64,000 nucleotides of DNA from Flavobacterium filum DSM 17961. GTDB lineage: Bacteria; Bacteroidota; Bacteroidia; Flavobacteriales; Flavobacteriaceae. Below are positions 33,373-40,324 of this stretch, in pieces; within the stretch, counting starts at the first letter, position 1, and every line of letters starts with the position of its first letter. The position numbers were made by a program, and so were the translations under genes. The stretch is taken from the NCBI RefSeq assembly GCF_000425465.1, contig NZ_KE384381.1, positions 246,929 to 310,928 on the forward strand. Direction: 5' to 3'. Below the pieces are notes generated by a model. That model was not told the DNA's origin. It did not search any database and saw only the letters and a program-made list of their open reading frames with translations.

Positions 33373-33380
33373 CAAAGATA
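33373..33380 (-). promoter_or_regulatory. Putative -7 box for the mrp-nifU unit
   Basis: TATCTTTG on the minus strand, exact TAnnTTTG, 76 bp before the mrp ATG. Confidence 0.45.
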
Positions 33381-33453
33381 ATACGAAAAACAGAGAAACA
33401 GTAGTTAAAGAATTGAAAATGTTTATGGAGGGATATGGGAATGGTTATGGGTG

Positions 33454-33495
33454 AAAGGTAATTGGATAAAGGTAATTGGTGAATGGTAAAAAAAG
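33454..33495. repeat. 14-bp tandem repeats (GGTAATTG family)
   Basis: AAAGGTAATTGGAT, AAAGGTAATTGGTG and the degenerate AATGGTAAAAAAAG lie end to end between mrp and the alkyltransferase-like gene. The same heptamer family recurs at 34511-34540. Confidence 0.7.
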
Positions 33496-33537
33496 ATTAT
33501 TATTAAATTTATAAATTTTTAAAAAATTGGTGAATAA

Positions 33538-33861
33538 TTACAAATTAACCTCCGGCTCCCAAAAAACCTTTTCAAAATTTACAATCTGATTATCAACCAC
33601 TTCAATTCCTTCGCTCTCTAACAATTGTTGCATTAAATTTGTTCCTTGAAAGTGATGTTTTCCGGAAAGAATTCCTTTTCTGTTCACAACTCGATGTGCC
33701 GGAACGTCATCTCTGTTATGCGAAGCATTCATCGCCCAACCTACCATTCGGGCAGAACGAGCGGTTCCTAACGCTTTGGCAATGGCACCGTAAGAAGTTA
33801 CTCTTCCGTAGGGAATTTGTTTGGCGATGGCATACACTCTTTCAAAGAAATTCTCTTCCAT
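33538..33861 (-). CDS. Alkyltransferase-like protein (MGMT fold without the active cysteine)
   Basis: A 107-residue protein with the DNA-binding domain of O6-alkylguanine-DNA alkyltransferases (VYAIAKQIPYGRVTSYGAIA, GTARSARMVGWAMN). The active-site motif PCHRV is replaced by VPAHRVV, with Ala at residue 55 where the methyl-accepting Cys should be. This is the hallmark of ATL proteins, which bind alkylated guanine and recruit nucleotide excision repair. No N-terminal Ada domain. It is 10 bp downstream of the LysE-type gene on the same strand, probably a two-gene unit. Confidence 0.88.
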   Translation of the reverse strand: MEENFFERVYAIAKQIPYGRVTSYGAIAKALGTARSARMVGWAMNASHNRDDVPAHRVVNRKGILSGKHHFQGTNLMQQLLESEGIEVVDNQIVNFEKVFWEPEVNL

Positions 33862-33871
33862 CTCAAAAAAA

Positions 33872-34504
33872 TTATCGTGAAAAAATTTTAAATAAAGTAA
33901 TCAGAGCCACAACTCCGGTTATTGAACCAATAATATAATTGATGTTACTGGATAGAAAAGTATCTTTTTTTTCTTTCGACTTAAAAAAAGAAATATAGCC
34001 AAAAAAAACTAAAAAAGCGGCAATGGCTGTGGCTATGGAAAAAGTGTAAATAAAAAAGGTATCAAATTCAAAATACCCATATGAGCCTAATGTTATACTG
34101 ATAAAAACATAATACGGAACCGGAAATAAATTGAGCGAAGACAACAACATTCCTAAAAAGAAACGACTGGACTTGCTCCGCATTTTAATTTCTTCTTTCT
34201 TCTTTTTAGCATTCGGTTTTTTTGCTATCCAAAAGAAATAGATTGTAAGTACTGTGAAAATCACTAAACCTATTTCCTGTAAAACCATACTTACATCAGC
34301 TCTTCGGTCAATAAACCTAGCAAATAAAACCGCTAATAACGTTTGAAAAAAAACAATTATCGAAGCTCCAAACGCAAACCATAAGGCACGGTTTCTTCCG
34401 TCACGCATACTCACTTTGGTGGCAGTCATATTGAGCAATCCGGGTGGAGTTGTTCCGATGGCTGCGGCTGAAAGGCCGAGAAGGATGGGAAGAGTGAAGT
34501 TCAT
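33872..34504 (-). CDS. LysE-type translocator
   Basis: A 210-residue integral membrane protein with about six predicted helices and the family opening (LPILLGLSAAAIGTTPPGLLN). It shows the alternating hydrophobic segments and charged loop (KPNAKKKKEEIKMRSKSS) seen in LysE/RhtB exporters of amino acids and related metabolites. The substrate is unknown. It ends 10 bp before the alkyltransferase-like gene. Confidence 0.75.
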   Translation of the reverse strand: MNFTLPILLGLSAAAIGTTPPGLLNMTATKVSMRDGRNRALWFAFGASIIVFFQTLLAVLFARFIDRRADVSMVLQEIGLVIFTVLTIYFFWIAKKPNAKKKKEEIKMRSKSSRFFLGMLLSSLNLFPVPYYVFISITLGSYGYFEFDTFFIYTFSIATAIAAFLVFFGYISFFKSKEKKDTFLSSNINYIIGSITGVVALITLFKIFSR

Positions 34505-34510
34505 TTTTAT

Positions 34511-34540
34511 GGTAATGGGTAAAAGGTAATGGGTAATTGG
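34511..34540. repeat. Heptamer/14-bp tandem repeats (GGTAATG family)
   Basis: GGTAATGGGTAAAA and GGTAATGGGTAATT follow each other directly, then GG. They lie between trmB and the LysE-type gene. Confidence 0.75.
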
Positions 34541-34544
34541 TTGT

Positions 34545-35219
34545 TTATTTTATCTTAAATTGGATATAGGTAATCGCTTTTTTAATTTCTAAATATTGTT
34601 TTTCGTAAAATGTTTGAATAGCTGTCACAACTTCCGGTGAGCCTTCATTTCTATACACATTATGGTTGGCATAAATCACTTCGTGACCTTCTCCGTGCAA
34701 CAATCCGAGTGTGTAACCGTGCATAAATTCGCTATCTGTTTTCAAGTGAATGATTCCGTCTTTTTTGAGCACTTTTTTATAGCGTTGCAAAAACTCGGTA
34801 TTCGTCATTCTATGTTTTGTTCGTTTGTATTTGATTTGCGGATCCGGGAAAGTTATCCAAATTTCATCCACTTCATTTTCGGCAAAACAATATTCGATTA
34901 ATTCAATTTGTGTGCGAAGGAAGCCTACATTGTTCAATCCGGTTTCAACAGCAGTTTTTGCTCCACGCCAAAATCGAGCTCCTTTGATGTCGATTCCGAT
35001 AAAATTTTTGTTTGGATAACGTTCAGCTAATCCAACAGAATATTCGCCTTTTCCGCAACCTAATTCTAAAACAATCGGATTATCGTTTTTAAAAAAATCT
35101 TTATTCCAATTTCCTTTCCATTTAAAATCGCCTGAAACTACTTCTTCACGGGTTGGTTCTATTACATTTTGAAAGGTTTCATTTTCTTTAAAACGCTTTA
35201 ATTTATTCTTACTTCCCAC
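34545..35219 (-). CDS. trmB: tRNA (guanine46-N7)-methyltransferase
   Basis: A 224-residue methyltransferase. The SAM-binding motif is LELGCGKGEYSVGLA and the TrmB signature is FPDPQIKYKRTKHRM, followed by HLKTDSEF. The GTG at 35217-35219 is the start, giving MGSKNKLKRFKENETF, the N-terminus I recall for Flavobacteriaceae TrmB; no ATG lies nearby. It methylates G46 in the variable loop of tRNA. It is divergent from the glycosyltransferase gene. Confidence 0.94.
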   Translation of the reverse strand: MGSKNKLKRFKENETFQNVIEPTREEVVSGDFKWKGNWNKDFFKNDNPIVLELGCGKGEYSVGLAERYPNKNFIGIDIKGARFWRGAKTAVETGLNNVGFLRTQIELIEYCFAENEVDEIWITFPDPQIKYKRTKHRMTNTEFLQRYKKVLKKDGIIHLKTDSEFMHGYTLGLLHGEGHEVIYANHNVYRNEGSPEVVTAIQTFYEKQYLEIKKAITYIQFKIK

Positions 35220-35305
35220 TTAATTTAATTTTTTGGTAAAATTAGGGAAATATACCCAATCAAAAATAATACTACTTTTACATTTATTAAATGAGTTATT
35301 AAGAC

Positions 35306-36376
35306 TTGGAAACTGTAAAACCAAAAATTCTCGTTGCTCCACTCAATTGGGGTTTAGGTCATGCTACGCGATGCATTCCTATTATCGAAGCTTTGATTGA
35401 AAACAACTTTGAACCTGTTATAGCTTCTGACGGAATTGCCCTTCACATTTTACAGAAAGAATTTCCTGAATTAATTTTTTTAGAATTACCTTCTTATCAA
35501 ATTGAATATGCTAAAAATGGTGCGTTTTTTAAATGGAAATTGATAAAAAACAGTCCAAAAATGATGGAAGCCATTTATTTGGAAAGAAAACTGACAAAAA
35601 AATGGGTCAAAGAATATGGTTTAATCGGCATCATTTCTGATAATCGATTAGGCATTTATTCTAAAAAAGTGCCTTCTGTTTTTATCACCCATCAATTGAA
35701 TGTGCTAACCGGAAACACGAGTTGGATTACCAGCAAACTGCATCAATATATCATAAAAAAATATGACGAATGTTGGGTTCCGGACGTTGCCGAAATTCCA
35801 AATCTTACCGGAAAATTAGGTCATTTGAAAAATCCGCATTTCAAAATCAATTATATTGGTCCGCTAAGCCGATTAAATAGAAAAGAATTGCCTAAAAAAT
35901 ATGATTTAATGGTCATTCTTTCCGGTCCAGAACCACAACGATCGATGTTGGAAACACACTTGAAAGAAGAAATAAAAAAATATGTTGGTGATGTTGTTTT
36001 CGTTCGTGGTGTGATTGAACCCGAACAAAAATCGGAACAAATTGACCATGTTACGTTTTATAATTTTATGACTTCAGTTGAATTAGAACAAACGTTTAAC
36101 GAAAGTGAATTAGTGCTTTGTCGTTCAGGTTATACCACGGTTATGGATTTGGCAAAATTGGGTAAAAAAGCATTTTTTATTCCCACTCCGGGACAATTTG
36201 AACAAGAATATTTAGCTAAGAAATATAAAAAAGACGGATTGATTCCTTATGCCAAACAAGAAAAATTTGTCATTGAAAATTTGTATGAAGTGGATTTATA
36301 CAAAGGATTAAATCAATTTAAAACTGCTTTAAATTGGAAACAATTATTTTTACTTTTTGATAAAAAAACTAAATAA
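35306..36376 (+). CDS. Glycosyltransferase of the GT28/MurG-like fold
   Basis: A 356-residue GT-B fold enzyme. The N-terminal Rossmann domain begins ILVAPLNWGLGHATRCIPII and the C-terminal donor-binding half contains VILSGPEPQRSMLE and LVLCRSGYTTVMDLAKLGK, like UDP-sugar-using transferases related to MurG. Acceptor and product are unknown. The start is taken as TTG at 35306 because the only upstream ATG is followed at once by a stop and residues from METVKPK on fit the family. Its 3' end overlaps the convergent PfkB gene by 8 bp. Confidence 0.78.
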   Translation: METVKPKILVAPLNWGLGHATRCIPIIEALIENNFEPVIASDGIALHILQKEFPELIFLELPSYQIEYAKNGAFFKWKLIKNSPKMMEAIYLERKLTKKWVKEYGLIGIISDNRLGIYSKKVPSVFITHQLNVLTGNTSWITSKLHQYIIKKYDECWVPDVAEIPNLTGKLGHLKNPHFKINYIGPLSRLNRKELPKKYDLMVILSGPEPQRSMLETHLKEEIKKYVGDVVFVRGVIEPEQKSEQIDHVTFYNFMTSVELEQTFNESELVLCRSGYTTVMDLAKLGKKAFFIPTPGQFEQEYLAKKYKKDGLIPYAKQEKFVIENLYEVDLYKGLNQFKTALNWKQLFLLFDKKTK

Positions 36377-37298
36377 TCAATTGTTTAATATTAATACCAT
36401 CTGGCAATCTTCCCACATTTTGCAATTTAATCCCAGCTAATTTTTGAGCAATTGTAATACTTTCAACTAAAGATCTTTGATGAAGTTGAGCGTAAAGAAA
36501 ACCCGTCCAAAAGGCATCGCCGGCTCCGGTGGCGTCTTTAATTTCTTTGACCGGCAAAGCATCTTGAAAAATAAGTCCTTTATCCTTATCCGATAAAACG
36601 ACTCCTTTTTTCCCTTTGGTTAAACAAATGGTTTGAGCTCCCATAGCATGAAAAAAATCAAAAATATAGTCTTCCGATTTCATTGCGGCAAACAATCGGT
36701 AACAATCGTCTTCACTGATTTTCACTAATGGATCTGTGGCTAAATAACGTTTGATAATATCAATAGCTTCCGGTCGGTTGGGCCAAATTCGTTCAGAAAA
36801 ATTCAAATCAATGCTCAGTTTTAAACCTAATTCTTTTGCACGTTCAGCACGTTCTAAAATGGTTTCCCTGGCCGGATTTCTGCTCAAAGCAAAGCATGTG
36901 GTATGAAAAATTTTAGCCGATAAAAGCAACTCATCCGTAATTTGGGAAGGATAAATTTCGCAATCTGCTTCTCTGTAAGGAATAAAATCGGGTGTCTCAG
37001 TAGATTTTGAAACAAAAATGACAGAAGTTGGTTTTTCTTCCGATTTGAAAACACAATCTGTTTGAACTCCGTTTGCTTTCAATTTTCTGATGATATAATC
37101 GCCTAAACCGTCTTGACCGCAAGTAGCCACAAGCACCGCATTCAATCCTAAACGCGAGGCATTTACCGCCACATTGGTGGGTGAGCCTCCCAAAAAACGG
37201 TGGTAATCTTTGGTTCGGTTTATGGAAGTATTTATTTCATGACCAATAAAATCAATTAAAACTTCTCCCACTGAAAGTATGTCAATCTTTTTTTCCAC
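36369..37298 (-). CDS. PfkB family carbohydrate kinase, probable fructokinase
   Basis: A 309-residue ribokinase-fold kinase. The substrate/glycine motif is GGSPTNVAVNASRLG near 33-47. The PfkB signature DATGAGDAFWTGF contains the catalytic Asp and anion hole. The start is GTG at 37296-37298, one base after the GH100 stop. In a unit with an invertase and a sucrose-type transporter, phosphorylation of the released fructose is the most likely role; the sugar specificity is inferred from context. Confidence 0.85.
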   Translation of the reverse strand: MEKKIDILSVGEVLIDFIGHEINTSINRTKDYHRFLGGSPTNVAVNASRLGLNAVLVATCGQDGLGDYIIRKLKANGVQTDCVFKSEEKPTSVIFVSKSTETPDFIPYREADCEIYPSQITDELLLSAKIFHTTCFALSRNPARETILERAERAKELGLKLSIDLNFSERIWPNRPEAIDIIKRYLATDPLVKISEDDCYRLFAAMKSEDYIFDFFHAMGAQTICLTKGKKGVVLSDKDKGLIFQDALPVKEIKDATGAGDAFWTGFLYAQLHQRSLVESITIAQKLAGIKLQNVGRLPDGINIKQLII

Positions 37299-37299
37299 T

Positions 37300-38475
37300 T
37301 TAAAATATTAATTTGAAATTTTCTTCCATTGTTTTTTCTACCAAAATAGTTGCGGCAGCACTCCAAGCACAAAAACGAACGCCATTGGGCTCTCCTGTTT
37401 TGGAATTAAAATTTTCATAAAACCCAAAATCTGACACTGTATTTGCTTGGTTTAACGCATTCAAAATATTTTCACATTCTTGTTTTAGTCCCAAATGGTG
37501 TAAGGCTAACCCATAAAAACCATTCACCATAGGCCAGCTCCCGCCATTATGAAATTCATACGGTTGATTTCTAAATTCATATTTGCAGTTACTTTTTAAA
37601 ATATTCCATTCCCAATCGGTATGTTGTATGGGTGGCCAAAAGGCAGGAACCAATTGCAAGGGTAAGTTTTCTTTGATTTTTTCACCATAAGTCATCGCTG
37701 TTCTTTTAAAATCGGTATCACCAATAGATAATAAAACAGCCAATGCATGTGCAAAAGCATCAAAATACATTTTGTATCCGGCAGGTGAAAAAGAACAAGG
37801 CATGAACTCCTTTATTTGTGCTTCTTGATACGCTTTTGGATGTACTTTTTCACTTTTTGAATTAGGTAAAAAATTATGTTCTATTTTTTCTGTAATTGCC
37901 TTTATTTTGAGTGTTATTTCTTCACTTTGAACAAAGTGATTGTAGCTTTTCAAAGCCCAAATACGCAATAACTGATCGTATAAAACATAGCCTTCTGTAA
38001 TGTATTCATCGGCCCAATTTCCTGAAATGGGAACATACATCAAATGATTGTTATTGAATTCCCAACACTCTAAAAGATGAATGGCTTTTTCAATTTGTTT
38101 GGAATATAATTTGATTATTTCACTTTCTTTTTTGTAATGTGCCAATTGGCAAACGCCAATAATAAACCACGTAACCGCATCTACTCTCCCGGCTAGTCCG
38201 CCATAACTCACCTCAGCTCCTTTTTCGGAAAAATAAACATTGGATGGAATCGTTCCGTTTTCATGTTGATACGTGGCTAATGTTTGAAGCGTTTTTTGAA
38301 ATGTAGCGATTAATTTTGCATCGTTAGAAGCCAAAGCCGCTAATCCGCAAATGACGCCGTCGCGAGCCCAAACGCGTTTGTAATTGGACACATCATTCGC
38401 AGAAGCTTCAAAACCCTGAGGAGAGGAAACTTTGTATAATAATTCTATTGCTTTATGATATACAGATGAACTCAT
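37300..38475 (-). CDS. GH100-type invertase (sucrose hydrolase)
   Basis: A 391-residue (alpha/alpha)6-barrel type enzyme without signal peptide, so cytoplasmic. Motifs NYKRVWARDGVICGLAAL (D39, position of the GH100 catalytic acid), NWADEYITEGYVLYDQLL and YEFHNGGSWPMVNGFYG match the alkaline/neutral invertase family GH100, whose plant and cyanobacterial members share HNGGSWP. It would split imported sucrose into glucose and fructose. Older annotation of such proteins is amylo-alpha-1,6-glucosidase. It overlaps the transporter by 4 bp upstream and is one base from the kinase downstream. Confidence 0.8.
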   Translation of the reverse strand: MSSSVYHKAIELLYKVSSPQGFEASANDVSNYKRVWARDGVICGLAALASNDAKLIATFQKTLQTLATYQHENGTIPSNVYFSEKGAEVSYGGLAGRVDAVTWFIIGVCQLAHYKKESEIIKLYSKQIEKAIHLLECWEFNNNHLMYVPISGNWADEYITEGYVLYDQLLRIWALKSYNHFVQSEEITLKIKAITEKIEHNFLPNSKSEKVHPKAYQEAQIKEFMPCSFSPAGYKMYFDAFAHALAVLLSIGDTDFKRTAMTYGEKIKENLPLQLVPAFWPPIQHTDWEWNILKSNCKYEFRNQPYEFHNGGSWPMVNGFYGLALHHLGLKQECENILNALNQANTVSDFGFYENFNSKTGEPNGVRFCAWSAAATILVEKTMEENFKLIF

Positions 38476-39848
38476 GAAACCAATTCGTTTTTATTTTTCA
38501 CTTTAATTAAAAGCGTTAATACGCCGCCAATAATCAAAAATATTCCTGCTAAACGAATCACATTCACCGGATTTTGACCCAACCAATCATAAACAAAAAA
38601 CTGCATGGAGACAACTTGAAAAGCCATTGGAATAACAATAAACATGTTAAAAATTCCCATATAAACACCTGTTTTCTCTTTTGGGATAGAGCCGGCTAAA
38701 AGTTGATATGGCATAGCCAACATAGAAGCCCAAGCAATACCCAGACCAACAGGATAAAGAAATAATGTGGTGATTGCGATTGATTCTCCAAACGGGTTAT
38801 ACAAATGAAAAAGTAAAGTAGTATCATTCAAATAGGGAATTGAAAAAACACCTATGCCACCTAAAATTAAAGCAAAAAAATGAACGCCTTTTGCACCGAT
38901 TTTTAAGGCTAATGGCACTAATGCAAAAGCTACAACAAAACAAATGATGTTATATGTTCCGTTTAAACTTCCGGTTAACAATTGAGCTTTAGAAAAACCT
39001 TCACTAGCTTGGTCTGTTGTATTGTATAAGGATATCGATAACGTAGAAGTGATATATTGCCAATAACAAAACATGGCATACCAGGTAAAAAATTTTACCG
39101 GAATTAACTGTTTCATCGTCAACGGCATATTAATGAACGCTTCTTTTATCTCAGTAAATGTTCGTTGAACCACCGGTGTTTTTTTCTTTTCTAATAGCTC
39201 GTTTAGTTCTTCAGATGTTGGCGGAATTTCTTTTGTTGTAATTACGGATATTAAAATCGTGACTACCGAAGCAAAAGCTCCAATAAAAAAGGCCCAGTAG
39301 GTATAGGTTGGAATACCATTTTCAAATTTATCGGTAATGGCCAAAATTCCTAATGAAACCAATATAGCCGGAGTAAAATTAGCCAAAGTAATTCCTAAAC
39401 CTGTGAAGAAACTCTGCATTAAAAACCCTATAGAATGTTGTTCTTTGGGTAATCTATCTGCTACAAAAGCCCGATAGGGTTCCATAGCAATATTATTGGC
39501 CGCATCTAAAATCCATAATAAACTGGCGGCCATAAAAATGGAAGTTGAAAAAGGCATTACTACAAGTGCTAAACTGGCAATTAAAGCCCCAATCAAAAAG
39601 AAAGGTTTTCTTCTACCGAATTTAGGTGACCAGGTTCCATCACTAATAGCACCAATAATGGGTTGAACAAGAAGTCCGGTAACGGGTCCTGCCAACCAAA
39701 GCATGGGTAAACTCGCTTCATCGGCACCTAAAAATTTATAGATAGCACTCATGTTACTTTGTTGCAACCCAAAACTGAATTGAATGCCGAAAAAACCGAA
39801 ATTCATGTTCCAGATTTGCCAAAAGTTCATTTTACCTTTTTGTATCAT
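38472..39848 (-). CDS. SLC45/GPH-type sugar transporter, probable sucrose permease
   Basis: A 458-residue MFS protein with 12 predicted helices. The N-terminal region FGFFGIQFSFGLQQSNMSAIY and the loop motif GRRKPFFLIGAL (RRxPF between helices 2 and 3) resemble SLC45 and plant sucrose/proton symporters. It probably carries sucrose across the inner membrane. It is translated in one unit with the GH100 enzyme (4-bp ATGA overlap) and follows the glutaredoxin-like gene by 10 bp. Confidence 0.82.
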   Translation of the reverse strand: MIQKGKMNFWQIWNMNFGFFGIQFSFGLQQSNMSAIYKFLGADEASLPMLWLAGPVTGLLVQPIIGAISDGTWSPKFGRRKPFFLIGALIASLALVVMPFSTSIFMAASLLWILDAANNIAMEPYRAFVADRLPKEQHSIGFLMQSFFTGLGITLANFTPAILVSLGILAITDKFENGIPTYTYWAFFIGAFASVVTILISVITTKEIPPTSEELNELLEKKKTPVVQRTFTEIKEAFINMPLTMKQLIPVKFFTWYAMFCYWQYITSTLSISLYNTTDQASEGFSKAQLLTGSLNGTYNIICFVVAFALVPLALKIGAKGVHFFALILGGIGVFSIPYLNDTTLLFHLYNPFGESIAITTLFLYPVGLGIAWASMLAMPYQLLAGSIPKEKTGVYMGIFNMFIVIPMAFQVVSMQFFVYDWLGQNPVNVIRLAGIFLIIGGVLTLLIKVKNKNELVS

Positions 39849-39858
39849 GCTTTTATTT

Positions 39859-40197
39859 TTATTCTATTAATTTTTTTAAAAAAGAACTAAAATCGATTTC
39901 GTTCGTAAAAACCAATCCGTTTTTATCTACCACAGGTAAATTTAAGTTTGAAGTGCTAATATTATTTTGCCGAAGTTTTATGAGCATTTCTTTTAAAGCC
40001 TTTTCATCTTTATCAATATCGAAATAAATAAACTTCAACTGATGTTGTTCTGCAAATTTTTTGGTGTCAATACAATAATGACAAGTGTCACTTCCATAAA
40101 TCAAAATCGTTGATTGATTATTCTTAACGTCTTTATCTTGGGGAGACCCAATTTGAGTTGAAAATAAAATAACAAATAATAAAAAAATGCGAATCAT
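39859..40197 (-). CDS. Exported glutaredoxin-like protein
   Basis: 112 residues from the ATG at 40195-40197; the frame can be extended 18 bp to a TTG. An N-terminal hydrophobic segment (MIRIFLLFVILFS) suggests a signal peptide or anchor. The body is a small thioredoxin-fold domain with redox motif CHYC in YGSDTCHYCIDTKKF, followed by a family-like LPVVDKNG with the cis-proline. It is probably a periplasmic thiol-disulfide protein. It sits first in the transporter-invertase-kinase unit, which is unexpected for a sugar locus. A terminator separates it from the upstream TonB receptor. Confidence 0.7.
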   Translation of the reverse strand: MIRIFLLFVILFSTQIGSPQDKDVKNNQSTILIYGSDTCHYCIDTKKFAEQHQLKFIYFDIDKDEKALKEMLIKLRQNNISTSNLNLPVVDKNGLVFTNEIDFSSFLKKLIE

Positions 40198-40254
40198 AAT
40201 ACTAAATCTCTTCAATGTTAAAAAAAAATACTTCTAAAGATAGTGATTATTTTA

Positions 40255-40288
40255 AAAGTTCCTGAACCCAAAAGGATGCAGGAACTTT
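40255..40288 (-). terminator. Terminator of the sucrose-locus TonB receptor gene
   Basis: AAAGTTCCTG pairs perfectly with CAGGAACTTT around a 14-nt loop. The minus-strand side continues TTTAAAATAATC. Confidence 0.75.
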
Positions 40289-40324
40289 CTTTAAAACAAT
40301 CAAATATGAAAATTAACTTAACTC

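Noticed and set aside
33538..33861. Active O6-methylguanine-DNA methyltransferase
   Set aside because: The acceptor cysteine of PCHRV is Ala here (PAHRV), so called alkyltransferase-like.
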